Assembly: GCA_947259115.1 (NCBI GenBank)
Contig: CAMYKS010000031.1
Coordinates: forward strand, 48,936 to 112,935
DNA from: an uncultured Desulfobulbaceae bacterium
GTDB lineage: Bacteria; Desulfobacterota; Desulfobulbia; Desulfobulbales; BM004
Reading direction: 5' to 3'
Length of the DNA: 64,000 nt
Positions within the stretch are counted from its first letter, which is position 1. Every line of letters begins with the position of its first letter. Positions 25,749-35,053 of this stretch are shown here, piece after piece. The notes beneath the pieces are model-generated. The model saw only the letters and a list, made by a program, of their open reading frames with translations, did not search any database and had not been told where the DNA came from. A program made the position numbers and the translations under genes.

Positions 25749-26888
25749 TCAATACACACTGTATTTGACCAGGCGTCCGTCCAGTCCGCCGCTGACAAGA
25801 ATCTTTTTCCAGCTTGGCTTCAGGCCGATACTTTTTATCAATTCGCGATTGCCGAAATACAGAAAGGCATCAGAACCCTGACAGCGTTGTTTTAGGAAAT
25901 CGCCAAGCTGCTTCATAAAATCTTTTATGTTTTCATCTGCTTCAAGTCGTATCCCATAGGGCGGATTGCAGATAATAGCAGAATTCTGCAGCGCTTTGAT
26001 CTCCTGAATGGGCTTTACAGAAAGTGTGATATTGGCTCCTTGTGCAAAACATCTGATATTTTTCTTTGCCGCAGCAACTGCCGCACCCGACTTGTCACTG
26101 CCACTGATAAGGCCGGGGGGCAGATCACGGATACGCCTGTCCTCCTCCTCTTTAACCGAAACCCAGGTCTGTGCATCGAAATCGGGCAGCCTTACAAAAC
26201 CAAATTTTTTTCGCAGGTATCCTGTGGGAATCCTGCAGTAATGCATCATTGCCTCGCACAGCAGGGTACCTGAACCGCACATGGGATCAACCAGCGGCCT
26301 GTCTCCATTCCAGCCGCTTAAACGGATAATCGCGGCAGCAACAATCTCCCCCATGGGAGCTGTGACGGATTCCTGTCGATATCCCCGCCTGTGCAGGGAA
26401 GCGCCCGAGGTGTCAAGATAGATGGTTGCCTTATTGTTCTGAATATGCAGGTTGAACAGTACATCCGGTTCCCTGGTGTCTACATTGGGCCGCTTGCCTG
26501 TTTTTTTCCTGAACACGTCAACAATTGCATCCTTGAGACGCAGTGAAGCAAACTGGGAGTGGGTAATTTTGCTGTGGGAGACATTGGCCTTTACGGCAAA
26601 GGTGGAGTTCAGGTCGATAAGGGATGGCCAGTTAATATTACTGGCTGTTTTGTACAAATATCTGTCCGAGTGGCAGTCAAAGCGGAGAAGAGGTGCCAAT
26701 ATTCTGCTCAGAAGCCTGGAACAGTAATTGATCCGGTAGAGAGTTGCCCTGTCGGCAGAAAAATAAAATCCCCTGTAAACCGGCTTAATATCCCTTGCCC
26801 CGAGTTCCTGCAGTTCATTTCCGCCAAGCTCTTCAATCCCTTCGACAATCTGGGCAAAGTAGCGCCCGCTCTTCTGATAGGTGAACAT
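25749..26888 (-). CDS. THUMP-domain class I SAM RNA methyltransferase (RlmL/YpsC-like)
   Basis: A 379-residue enzyme that probably makes m2G in 23S rRNA. The N-terminal THUMP RNA-binding part spans about residues 1-165. The UPF0020 catalytic domain follows, with GYRQESVTAPM, the SAM loop LVDPMCGSGTLLCEA and the base-flipping motif ICNPPYGIRL. The length matches the single-methyltransferase form rather than fused E. coli RlmKL. It follows the YkgJ-family gene by 10 bp, in one operon. Confidence 0.88.
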   Translation of the reverse strand: MFTYQKSGRYFAQIVEGIEELGGNELQELGARDIKPVYRGFYFSADRATLYRINYCSRLLSRILAPLLRFDCHSDRYLYKTASNINWPSLIDLNSTFAVKANVSHSKITHSQFASLRLKDAIVDVFRKKTGKRPNVDTREPDVLFNLHIQNNKATIYLDTSGASLHRRGYRQESVTAPMGEIVAAAIIRLSGWNGDRPLVDPMCGSGTLLCEAMMHYCRIPTGYLRKKFGFVRLPDFDAQTWVSVKEEEDRRIRDLPPGLISGSDKSGAAVAAAKKNIRCFAQGANITLSVKPIQEIKALQNSAIICNPPYGIRLEADENIKDFMKQLGDFLKQRCQGSDAFLYFGNRELIKSIGLKPSWKKILVSGGLDGRLVKYSVY

Positions 26889-26898
26889 AGGGATTTGC

Positions 26899-27273
26899 TC
26901 AAGGGTTTTGGGAAAAAGATTTTTTAAGCCAGTGATTTTTCAGGCCTGCCTCAAGGCGGGGCTGGATTTCTGCAAGCAAATCCTCTCTTTCCAGGTAGGG
27001 GCAGGGGCTGTTATAGGGGAACATCCTGCACTGCCTGGGGCGGGCCTCGTGGACCGTGCACCTTTTGATCATTTTGTCCCGAGCCTGAAAGATACAGGAA
27101 CCGTCGTCTTTTACTTTGAAGGTATGGCGGTTTTCCATGAAGCGCTTGCGGGCCTCTCCATCTGTAATTGAAAAATACCGGGCAAGACGGTTTATATCCT
27201 CAGCATCAATTAACAGGACCGAGCCTTTGAGCCTGTAACAGCAATATCCGGGGCAGTAATTACAGTAATTCAT
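26899..27273 (-). CDS. YkgJ-family cysteine-cluster protein
   Basis: A 124-residue protein with eight or more Cys arranged as in the YkgJ/Fliw-like zinc- or iron-cluster family. Segments are CNYCPGYCCYRL at the N-terminus, DGSCIFQ, KRCTVHEARPRQCRMFPY and CPYL. Its role in the family is unclear; metal coordination is likely. It lies upstream of the THUMP methyltransferase, 10 bp apart, and probably shares its transcript. Confidence 0.85.
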   Translation of the reverse strand: MNYCNYCPGYCCYRLKGSVLLIDAEDINRLARYFSITDGEARKRFMENRHTFKVKDDGSCIFQARDKMIKRCTVHEARPRQCRMFPYNSPCPYLEREDLLAEIQPRLEAGLKNHWLKKSFSQNP

Positions 27274-27366
27274 GGTTTGTGCTGATTATTGAATGGTTCA
27301 TAGGTATTTTCAGATAATGACAAAAATTAATATGCAGTCCAGGCCTCACATAATTTTGAAATTTAC

Positions 27367-27666
27367 TTACCTTATAGTGTAACCGGCTGTTTGTATATGC
27401 GAATTTTTGCAGTTCGGACAACGGCCCGGCTTGGAGAGACGGGTCCGCTTCTCAAATACAAAGCCGCATGAAATACATTTGTACGGCGTGACCGTGAGTT
27501 TTTTCCCTAAACGCTGCGCAGACCGCTCAATATGAACCAGATGATCCAGGACTTCCTTTTCCGGAATGCTCATGGCCTGTGAAAGATCACGAACTGTCAG
27601 CTCTTCTTTACTGAGCAGAGCAATAATCTGTTGCCTCATGGTATGTCTATATTCAACAGGCTCCAT
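27367..27666 (-). CDS. Winged-helix protein with zinc ribbon
   Basis: A 99-residue protein. Residues 5-50 read as a helix-turn-helix (IIALLSKEELTVRDLSQAMSIPEKEVLDHL). The C-terminal half is a zinc ribbon with CISCGF and CPNCKN pairs (about residues 64-86). The architecture matches small predicted transcription regulators of archaea and anaerobes. Its start overlaps the end of the 74-residue protein upstream by 31 bases, so the two are translationally coupled. Confidence 0.8.
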   Translation of the reverse strand: MEPVEYRHTMRQQIIALLSKEELTVRDLSQAMSIPEKEVLDHLVHIERSAQRLGKKLTVTPYKCISCGFVFEKRTRLSKPGRCPNCKNSHIQTAGYTIR

Positions 27667-27860
27667 GTATCCTTATCATTGTCGTATTGCAGAACATATA
27701 AACATGCGTCATCCCCTAAAACTTTGAAACACCTGCATTCGGGAGTCAGCCAGCGTTTTTCTATGGACTGTATTTCAATTTTCCGCAGGCCGATATAAAA
27801 GCGGAGAGGCTGTTCCTCTGCCCTGCTTCCGGCATAACTTTCAACAGTAATTGATTCCAT
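27636..27860 (-). CDS. Small conserved-looking protein of unknown function
   Basis: A 74-residue beta-rich protein (RFYIGLRKIEIQSIEKRWLTPECRCFKVLGDD, shown in part) ending just inside the zinc-ribbon regulator gene, with which it overlaps by 31 bases. I recall similar short RKIEV...RWxxPxxxxFKV proteins in other deltaproteobacterial groups, but no function. It probably forms a two-gene operon with the regulator. Confidence 0.65.
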   Translation of the reverse strand: MESITVESYAGSRAEEQPLRFYIGLRKIEIQSIEKRWLTPECRCFKVLGDDACLYVLQYDNDKDTWSLLNIDIP

Positions 27861-28100
27861 GGGGTGTCAGAATGTAAAAGTTTACAGTTTACTCATTTTT
27901 CAGGCCTCGCAAAACTCTCCATGACCCGGCATGGCAAATGTAAGCAGCTGAAATAATTTAACCCCATTGCGGATTATTGTACTTTTTTACGGCTGCATGA
28001 ACATTTACTATGGTCTGCTTTGCATGTACAGCTTATTATAGAGATCTTTTTGACGTGGTAGGCGGGAAAAAATCATACATGAAAATAGAGGAAAGCACCC

Positions 28101-28421
28101 ATGACAGAGTATATACAGATTTTAACAACTGTTGAGCACAGAGCTGATGCTGAAAAAATTGCCAGGAATCTCGTGGAAAAGCACATTGCAGCCTGCGTCC
28201 AGATTGTGGGTCCCCTGACGAGTTATTTCCAATGGCAGGGAAAACTGGATTCGGCCCAGGAATACCTATGTCTGATAAAGAGCAGAAGTGATCTTTTTGC
28301 GGAACTGGAGGCTGCCATTCAAAGTATGCACCCATATGAGGTTCCGGAAATACTTGCCACACCTATAATAAAGGGAAACGCAGAATATCTGAATTGGATG
28401 GCGGCGGAACTGGAGGCATGA
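28101..28421 (+). CDS. cutA: Divalent-cation tolerance protein CutA
   Basis: A 106-residue trimeric ferredoxin-fold protein. Family marks are the EKHIAACVQIVGPLTSYFQWQGK block and HPYEVPEILATPI near the C-terminus, with catalytically unexplained but conserved Cys and His. The name comes from copper tolerance in E. coli; its real role is unsettled. The length is typical. A GAGG lies about 13 bases upstream. Confidence 0.93.
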   Translation: MTEYIQILTTVEHRADAEKIARNLVEKHIAACVQIVGPLTSYFQWQGKLDSAQEYLCLIKSRSDLFAELEAAIQSMHPYEVPEILATPIIKGNAEYLNWMAAELEA

Positions 28422-28484
28422 TAATGGTCGGGGAACTGACCTAATTTTCTGCAGTATGTTAACTTAATCAAATTTTTGCTGATC

Positions 28485-28688
28485 ATGGAAATTGAAAAGA
28501 AAAGATCCCGGCGGCGTGGGAAAAAGGAATTTAAGTGTCACTGTTGCCAAAAAAAACAGTTATTCTGCTGGAACTGTCCATGTGGTTTTCAGATTTGTGC
28601 TCCCTGTCTTGAGGAAAATAAGTGGGGCATGACCAACGGTCCCACTTGGATCTGTCCTGATTGCGGCAATATAAGAATGATGGAGTAG
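28485..28688 (+). CDS. Small zinc-ribbon protein
   Basis: A 67-residue Cys-rich protein with pairs CHCC, CWNC, CGFQICAPC and CPDC, enough for two zinc sites, after a basic N-terminus (KKRSRRRGKK). The GMTNGPTWICPDCGN ending looks conserved rather than random. ATG 28485 is used instead of a TTG at 28476. No ribosome site is clear. The function is unknown; nucleic-acid or protein binding is plausible. Confidence 0.68.
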   Translation: MEIEKKRSRRRGKKEFKCHCCQKKQLFCWNCPCGFQICAPCLEENKWGMTNGPTWICPDCGNIRMME

Positions 28689-28706
28689 GGGAGGGGGTTC
28701 TTTTTA

Positions 28707-29540
28707 TTATTTGAGGTGGTGCATGAGAGGGCCTGTACCGTGTCCTATCTTGAAAGGGGCACTTTTTTTGATAATGGCAGCCATATAATCGGTTGCCCTT
28801 TGAAAAGCCTCTGAATCATCTCCAGTCAATAAATGATACGCTGTAAAGGCTGCAGAAAATGTACAGCCTGTTCCATGGGTATTATGGCTGGCAATTCTCG
28901 GGTGAGAAATTTCTTTATAACCTACATTCCGTGAGGCGCCTGGAGCGGTAACCAGATAATCGGATATACTCTTTTCTTCCGGTCTGAAATGCCCACCCGT
29001 AATAATCACGGAGCGCAATTTCCCATACTGCTGCAATACTGTTTCAGCAGCTGCAAGGAGTGAATCCTTATGGGTGCAGTTCTTTTTCGTCAGCAGGAAA
29101 AGTTCCGGGAGATTGGGAGTGAGAACCGTGCAGATACCAAGCAGGTGTGCCCGTACGGCATCATACCCCCCCTGATCGATGAGTTGCCGGCCACTGGATG
29201 ATACGAGGACAGGATCGTAGATAATTTCGCCGCTGAAATCTGCCAGTGCATCACAAATGCTTTCAGAGACCGCAGCAGAACCGAGCATACCTATCTTGAT
29301 ATGACTTACGTTGAGATCGCTCAGGACACGGTAAATCTGGTCTTTGACAAATGCGGGATCAACGGCCTGAACGCCAAAAACACCCTGGGTGTTTTGTACG
29401 GTCAGGGAACTGATTACCGCTCCACCGTAAACGCCGATAGCGGTGAATGTTTTCAGATCTGCCTGTATGCCGGCCCCACCGGAAGGATCGGAACCCGCTA
29501 TTGTTAAGACAACCTGTTGAAGACCTTTTATCGCTGACAT
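28707..29540 (-). CDS. thiD: Hydroxymethylpyrimidine / phosphomethylpyrimidine kinase
   Basis: A 277-residue ribokinase-fold enzyme that phosphorylates HMP twice in thiamine synthesis. It shows LTIAGSDPSGGAGIQADLKTF, SLTVQNTQGV, DPVLVSSSGRQLI and the anion-hole motif HGTGCTFSAAFTAY. No TPP riboswitch is evident upstream, and no other thi gene is nearby. It converges on the small zinc-ribbon gene with an 18-bp spacer. Confidence 0.95.
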   Translation of the reverse strand: MSAIKGLQQVVLTIAGSDPSGGAGIQADLKTFTAIGVYGGAVISSLTVQNTQGVFGVQAVDPAFVKDQIYRVLSDLNVSHIKIGMLGSAAVSESICDALADFSGEIIYDPVLVSSSGRQLIDQGGYDAVRAHLLGICTVLTPNLPELFLLTKKNCTHKDSLLAAAETVLQQYGKLRSVIITGGHFRPEEKSISDYLVTAPGASRNVGYKEISHPRIASHNTHGTGCTFSAAFTAYHLLTGDDSEAFQRATDYMAAIIKKSAPFKIGHGTGPLMHHLK

Positions 29541-29643
29541 TTTGAAAATCGCACGGGATTAATGGACCTGAACTTTTTAGTTTATTAACTATAACAGGAA
29601 TTTATCAATTTATTCCAATTAAACCTATGGTCGTTTTTTTTTG

Positions 29644-29672
29644 TTGAAGGTATACCCTATATTGTGTATATA
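29644..29672 (+). promoter_or_regulatory. Candidate sigma-70 promoter for parE
   Basis: TTGAAG at 29644-29649 and TATATA at 29667-29672 are spaced by 17 bases in an AT-rich spacer, about 110 bases before the proposed parE start. Low-complexity AT sequence makes chance matches likely. Confidence 0.3.
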
Positions 29673-29782
29673 TAAAAAAATTTGTCTATATATTGTATAA
29701 TGGACAAACAGCACGACCAAATGACACCAAAGAGGCAATAGGACGGAATTTCAGAAATTTAACATCGAACAGTGAAATCGGC

Positions 29783-31597
29783 ATGGCACAGGCAGCACAC
29801 GTTTACGATGAAAGCAAGATAAAAACCTTAAGTTCCCTTGAACATATCCGTCTGCGTCCTGGAATGTACATTGGCCGTCTTGGCGACGGTTCCCATCAGG
29901 ATGACGGCATCTATATCCTTCTCAAAGAGGTAATAGATAATGGCGTGGATGAATATATCATGGGAGCCGGTAAAAGAATTGATATCGCCATCGAGGATAA
30001 TGGCTTTACATCGATAAGGGACTATGGCCGCGGCATTCCCCTTGGCAAACTGGTGGAATGTGTCTCGGTGATAAACACCGGTGCCAAATACAACACCGAT
30101 GTCTTCCAGTTTTCTGTGGGGTTGAACGGCGTGGGAACCAAGGCGGTGAATGCCCTGTCAAAAATGTTTCGGGTCACGTCCTTCAGGGACGGCAAATATT
30201 CCATGGCTGAATTTGCAGCCGGTATTCTCAAAAAAGAGAACAAGGGGACGAGCAAGGAGCGCAACGGCACCCTGATCGAATTTATGCCGGACGAAAAACT
30301 GTTTGGTGAGTTTGCCTATGATAAACAGTATGTAAGGAAACGGTTGTGGCGCTATGCCTACCTTAATTCCGGCCTTAACCTTTATTTCAACGAGGAGAGA
30401 TTTTTTTCCGCCAACGGTCTGCAGGATCTTCTGGCAGAGGAAATAAACGGCAGCCAGATATATGAACCTATCTATACAAAAGATAATACCCTTGAATTTT
30501 GTTTCTGTCATACCACTAACTACGGTGACAGCTATTTTTCCTTTGTGAACGGAACCTACACAAGTGAGGGAGGCACCCACCTCTCAGCCTTTCGTGAGGG
30601 AATCCTCAAGGGTGTGAATGAGTTTTCCAACAAGAAATTTTCCGGCAAAGACGTCCGGGAAGGCGTGGTCGGCGCTCTGGCTGTAAAAATTAAAGACCCT
30701 GTTTTTGAGTCACAGACAAAGAACAAGCTGGGCAATACTGATATTCGCTCCTGGATAGTGAATGAGGTAAAAGACGCCGTCAGTGCCTTTCTCTATAAAA
30801 ACTCCGAGGCTGCCGAGCGGATGCTGGAAAAAATTCAGCAGAATGAAAGGGTTCGCAAGGAGATGCAGCATGTAAGGAAAGAGGCCCGGGCCAAGGCCAA
30901 AAAAGTTGCTCTCAAGATCCCGAACCTCAAGGACTGCAAATACCATCCCAGGAAGGACAAGCCTTCACCTCCCGGCGATGAGAATATGCTTTTTATCACT
31001 GAAGGCCAGTCGGCAGCGGGTTCGATAGTCAGTTCCAGGGATCCCATGCGGCAGGCCGTTTTTTCACTAAAAGGCAAACCGTTGAATGTCCTGGGACAAA
31101 GCTTGCCGTTGCTCTATAAAAATGACGAAATGTACAGTATGATGCAGGCCCTCAATATTGAGGAATCGGTCGGTAACCTGCGGTATGATAAAGTTATACT
31201 CGCCACTGATGCAGACGTTGACGGGCTGCATATCAGAAATCTGCTATTGACTTTTTTTCTGCATTATTTTGAGCCGCTGGTGAAACTCGGTCATATCTAT
31301 ATCCTTGAAACTCCGATTTTCAGGGTGCGCAACAAGAAGCAGACCATTTACTGCTACAGCGAAAAAGAAAAGGAAAATGCCGCTAAAAAGCTTGGCAAGA
31401 AACAGGCTGTGGAAATGACCCGCTTCAAAGGGTTGGGGGAAATTTCCCCTGCAGAGTTCAAACAGTTTATTGGTAATGATATGCGTTTACGCCAGGTGAA
31501 TATCGATCGGCTCTCCGAAGTTCCCAAAGTACTTAATTTCTACATGGGGAAAAATACCCCGGAGCGTAGAGATTATATAATGAATAACCTCGTATAA
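29783..31597 (+). CDS. parE: DNA topoisomerase IV subunit B (ParE-type)
   Basis: A 604-residue type IIA topoisomerase ATPase subunit. Present are the GHKL ATP site (LLKEVIDNGVDEYIMG, DYGRGIPLG, GLNGVGTKAVNALS), the transducer, and TOPRIM motifs FITEGQSAAGS and ATDADVDGLHIRNLLL. The HIRLRPGMYIGRLGDGSHQDDGIYILL N-terminal segment (shown for orientation in the family) matches the Bacteroidetes-like ParE group, not classical GyrB. An upstream in-frame ATG at 29693 would add 30 unconserved residues; ATG 29783 is preferred. It is followed by parC after 86 bp. Confidence 0.92.
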   Translation: MAQAAHVYDESKIKTLSSLEHIRLRPGMYIGRLGDGSHQDDGIYILLKEVIDNGVDEYIMGAGKRIDIAIEDNGFTSIRDYGRGIPLGKLVECVSVINTGAKYNTDVFQFSVGLNGVGTKAVNALSKMFRVTSFRDGKYSMAEFAAGILKKENKGTSKERNGTLIEFMPDEKLFGEFAYDKQYVRKRLWRYAYLNSGLNLYFNEERFFSANGLQDLLAEEINGSQIYEPIYTKDNTLEFCFCHTTNYGDSYFSFVNGTYTSEGGTHLSAFREGILKGVNEFSNKKFSGKDVREGVVGALAVKIKDPVFESQTKNKLGNTDIRSWIVNEVKDAVSAFLYKNSEAAERMLEKIQQNERVRKEMQHVRKEARAKAKKVALKIPNLKDCKYHPRKDKPSPPGDENMLFITEGQSAAGSIVSSRDPMRQAVFSLKGKPLNVLGQSLPLLYKNDEMYSMMQALNIEESVGNLRYDKVILATDADVDGLHIRNLLLTFFLHYFEPLVKLGHIYILETPIFRVRNKKQTIYCYSEKEKENAAKKLGKKQAVEMTRFKGLGEISPAEFKQFIGNDMRLRQVNIDRLSEVPKVLNFYMGKNTPERRDYIMNNLV

Positions 31598-31683
31598 AAT
31601 GAGAAAATAACCTGGCCGGATAAGCATTTTTTTTCGAATTCCTCACAGGGCATGCTATAAAAATCTACTTGATTGACCACTCC

Positions 31684-33798
31684 ATGGAAGATATTGCTGA
31701 TCTTGGAAAACTCCATAAGCTCTTTGATGAAAATTTCATGGAGTATACCTCTTATGTAATCAAAGAGCGTGCCATTCCGGACATGAGTGACGGCCTGAAG
31801 CCGGTACAGCGCCGCATCCTGCAGACGTTGCATAATATGGATGACGGCCGGTTCCAGAAGGTGGCCAACGTGGTCGGCGAGACCATGAAGCTGCATCCCC
31901 ATGGTGATGCCTCAATTTTTGCCGCCCTGGTAAACCTGGCAAACAAGGAACTCCTTATAGAACGCCAGGGGAACTTCGGCAATATCTTTACCGGTGACCA
32001 TGCATCGGCTGCCCGTTATATAGAATGTCGTCTTACACCACTTGCCAAAGAGGCCCTGTTCAACAAGGATCTGACAGAGTTTCAACCCTCTTACGACGGC
32101 AGGATGCAGGAACCGGTTACCCTGCCTGCCAAGATTCCGATGTTGCTGCTGCTGGGCGCAGAAGGAATTGCTGTGGGCATGGCGACCAAGATTATGCCCC
32201 ATAATTTCCGCGAACTCCTGCGGGCCCAGAAAAAAATCCTCAAAGGCCAGCCAGTAACACTGTATCCGGACTTTCAGAAGGGCGGCATGCTTGATGTCTC
32301 CGGCTATAACAACGGCAACGGTCGTCTCAAGTGCAGGGCCAAAATTATTGAGAAGAATGAAAAAACCATTGTCATCGAGGAAATTCCCCATTCGACCACC
32401 ACCTCATCCATTATTGACTCCATTGAGAAGGCGGACAAAAGCGGCAAGATAAAAATACATTCTATTAATGATTACACGGCCGAGAAGGTTGAGATTGAGA
32501 TCAAACTGGCCCGGGGCATCTATGCCAAGGATACGATCAAGGCCCTTTATGCCTTTACCGACTGCGAGGTGTCGATCAGCCCCAACCTCACAGTCATCCA
32601 GAACAACCAGCCGGTCAATATTTCAGTTGAAGAGGTGCTTCAGTACAACACTGAAAAACTTGTCAAAGACCTTGAAAAGGAACTGCAGATAGAGCTGGGC
32701 CGTCTTCAGGATAAACTGCATGCCAGGACACTGGAACAGATTTTCATCGAAGAGCGCATCTATAAGAAAATAGAGGAATGCAAAACCTCCAAGGCTATTA
32801 TTACTACAGTAAAAAAAGGGCTTGACGCGTTTGCGGACAAACTGATCAGGCCGGTCGGCCAGGAAGATATTGAGCGCTTACTTGAGATCCGCATTAAACG
32901 TATATCCCGTTTTGACATCGATCGGCAGCGCAAGGAAATAAAGGAAATAAAGATTTCCATCAAAGAGGTTCAGAAAAAACTTAAAGATATTACCGGGTTT
33001 ACAATTACATATCTGGATAATCTCCTCAAAAAGTATGGCCGTCATTATCCCCGTAGAACCACAATTGAGGCTTTTACCGAAGTTAAGGCAAGAAAGGTTG
33101 CCCTTTCCAACCTCACAGTCGGGTACCACAGGGAAACAGGGCTTTTGGGCTACCATGTGAAAACGGACTGTGACATGACCATTGCCTGTTCGGAGTATGA
33201 CAAGATCCTGCTTATCCACCGTGACGGGCGTTACAAGGCTATCAAGGCGCCGGATAAGGTATTTGTCGACCATGATATTTACTGGGCCGGCAAAGTAAAG
33301 GGTAAGACGATATTTAATCTGCTTTACCGGGATGGCTCCTCGAGCCTGACCTATGTCAAAAGGTTTACAACTCCAAAATTTATCATGGACAAGGAGTACC
33401 GCCTGTTCCCGGCCCATAAGAAATCCTGGATCCAGTTCCTGCAGACCGGTGAAGGAGCCCGCGTCCGTATTGATTTTGTTCCAACAAAGCGCTCAAAAAT
33501 AAATTCCCAACGCCTGGAATTTGATGAATACCTCATTAAAGGCGGGGGAGCGCTTGGCAAGAGATTGGCCACTCGAACCGTGAGACGGATTTCAGAATTA
33601 ACAGTGAAAGTGTTGGATCAACAGGATAATAGCGGGACTGAGACGAAGGAGAGAGAAACAAAAGAAAATCCGCCGCAATCTCCTGAATCTGAACAGGCCC
33701 CCATTCAGGCAAAAGGCATGGGAAAAGAGGAGCCAGCTACAGAAGAGAAGAAGACAAAAGCGCAACTTGGCCTCTTCGATCTAAAGAAAAAAAACTAG
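31684..33798 (+). CDS. parC: DNA topoisomerase IV subunit A (ParC-type)
   Basis: A 704-residue cleavage-religation subunit. It has the winged-helix DMSDGLKPVQRRIL segment, KLHPHGDASIF, the catalytic tyrosine in ASAARYIECRLTP and a coiled-coil region around residues 320-460. A divergent C-terminal domain follows that lacks clear GyrA-box blades. The last 90 residues are charged and disordered, and end in AQLGLFDLKKKN. QLGLF (694-698) resembles a beta-clamp-binding pentapeptide. ATG 31684 is preferred over TTG 31669. It forms an operon with parE. Confidence 0.92.
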   Translation: MEDIADLGKLHKLFDENFMEYTSYVIKERAIPDMSDGLKPVQRRILQTLHNMDDGRFQKVANVVGETMKLHPHGDASIFAALVNLANKELLIERQGNFGNIFTGDHASAARYIECRLTPLAKEALFNKDLTEFQPSYDGRMQEPVTLPAKIPMLLLLGAEGIAVGMATKIMPHNFRELLRAQKKILKGQPVTLYPDFQKGGMLDVSGYNNGNGRLKCRAKIIEKNEKTIVIEEIPHSTTTSSIIDSIEKADKSGKIKIHSINDYTAEKVEIEIKLARGIYAKDTIKALYAFTDCEVSISPNLTVIQNNQPVNISVEEVLQYNTEKLVKDLEKELQIELGRLQDKLHARTLEQIFIEERIYKKIEECKTSKAIITTVKKGLDAFADKLIRPVGQEDIERLLEIRIKRISRFDIDRQRKEIKEIKISIKEVQKKLKDITGFTITYLDNLLKKYGRHYPRRTTIEAFTEVKARKVALSNLTVGYHRETGLLGYHVKTDCDMTIACSEYDKILLIHRDGRYKAIKAPDKVFVDHDIYWAGKVKGKTIFNLLYRDGSSSLTYVKRFTTPKFIMDKEYRLFPAHKKSWIQFLQTGEGARVRIDFVPTKRSKINSQRLEFDEYLIKGGGALGKRLATRTVRRISELTVKVLDQQDNSGTETKERETKENPPQSPESEQAPIQAKGMGKEEPATEEKKTKAQLGLFDLKKKN

Positions 33799-33933
33799 TT
33801 TTCCCTGTCATCATTTCTAAAAAGTAAGTAATATGCGTTTTGATTTTTTATTCTAAACTTGCAATTTATCATTTTTTTATTTATATGGACCCCCTTCAGC
33901 ACCATTGACAGTTAAGGCATTAATGGGAATCAT

Positions 33934-35043
33934 ATGAATACCCCTTCCTCGAATCTCAGTAAATCAGACAACGTGCATGAGTCTTCGCACATGATGCGCT
34001 TCGGCAATCATCAGGTGCATAATTGGGCAGTATATTTGGGTTTAATAGCTGCTCTGGCAGTACTCGTGGCCGTTATCAGCACCCTGGGAATTTCATATCA
34101 GGTTACGTCACAAACACCTGCACCAAAACCTCCTGTAGTTCTCATGGAAAAAAGGCTGAAAAAGCCTGTTTTGCAAGCAGAAAAACAGGGGGAAACGGCT
34201 AAATTAATTGATAATCTCAAGCAATACGGCTTGTGGGAAATTGAACCCCCTCAGGAGGTTTCACGTTTCTTCATCAGGTCCTACCCGGCTGATTTACATA
34301 CCATAGAAGATATCTCCATCAGAAAGAGAGTATTTATCAATTCTCTTCTGCCCCATGCATTATATGTGCGCCAGGAAACATTATTTAAAAGAAGCAGGCT
34401 TGAGTCGATTCTGGATAAAATCAACTGTTTTCCGGAAGATATTGATTTTAATACCAGGTCTGATGCGGAGAGCCAGTGTTCCTGGTCCGATTTCCTGGCT
34501 GCAAACGAAATCCGCTTTATTCGGAACCTCTGTAAAGATTACCGCACATCAACCGCCGAGGAATTACTCGAACGTGTTGATGCAATACCAACCAGTTTAA
34601 TTCTGGCCCAGGGAGCTCTGGAGTCATCCTGGGGAAGTTCACGTTTTACCAGGGAAGGAAACAGCCTTTTTGGTATGTGGACCTGGAAAAACAAGGGAAT
34701 TATTCCCTCACAGCGTGAAGCAGGAAAAACCCATCGGGTCAAGGTCTATGAGAATGTTCTTGACTCAGTGCGGTCATATCAACTGACCCTCAACCGTCTG
34801 GGGCCCTATGATTATTTGCGTCAGCTGCGCCTGAATACCGACGACCCCCTGATTCTGGCTGAAGGACTCACCTTGTATTCCGCCCGGGGTGCAGCATATG
34901 TTGAAGATATTAAAAATGTTATTCTGTCCAATGATCTGCAGAAATATGACAGCTGCAGGCTCTCGGATTTCGATCTGCCTGAATTTTCCACCCCTCTCTT
35001 AAATAGCCTTGACCTTGCCAAATCCGGCAAAGCTTCTCTGTAG
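33934..35043 (+). CDS. Bax-like membrane-anchored N-acetylglucosaminidase
   Basis: A 369-residue inner-membrane-anchored protein with one transmembrane segment (about residues 29-50). Its periplasmic domain matches the Bax/GH73 glucosaminidase family. The proposed catalytic Glu is in QGALESSWGSSRF, followed by GNSLFGMWTW and SYQLTLNRLGPYDYLRQLR. Such enzymes cut peptidoglycan glycan strands. The next gene, a polysaccharide deacetylase, starts 10 bases after its stop, so a cell-wall or glycan role is plausible for the pair. Confidence 0.88.
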   Translation: MNTPSSNLSKSDNVHESSHMMRFGNHQVHNWAVYLGLIAALAVLVAVISTLGISYQVTSQTPAPKPPVVLMEKRLKKPVLQAEKQGETAKLIDNLKQYGLWEIEPPQEVSRFFIRSYPADLHTIEDISIRKRVFINSLLPHALYVRQETLFKRSRLESILDKINCFPEDIDFNTRSDAESQCSWSDFLAANEIRFIRNLCKDYRTSTAEELLERVDAIPTSLILAQGALESSWGSSRFTREGNSLFGMWTWKNKGIIPSQREAGKTHRVKVYENVLDSVRSYQLTLNRLGPYDYLRQLRLNTDDPLILAEGLTLYSARGAAYVEDIKNVILSNDLQKYDSCRLSDFDLPEFSTPLLNSLDLAKSGKASL

Positions 35044-35053
35044 TTTTCAATTC

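Noticed and set aside
29541-29690. TPP riboswitch upstream of thiD
   Set aside because: None of the THI-box core (CTGAGA ... ACCTGATC) is present on the minus strand.
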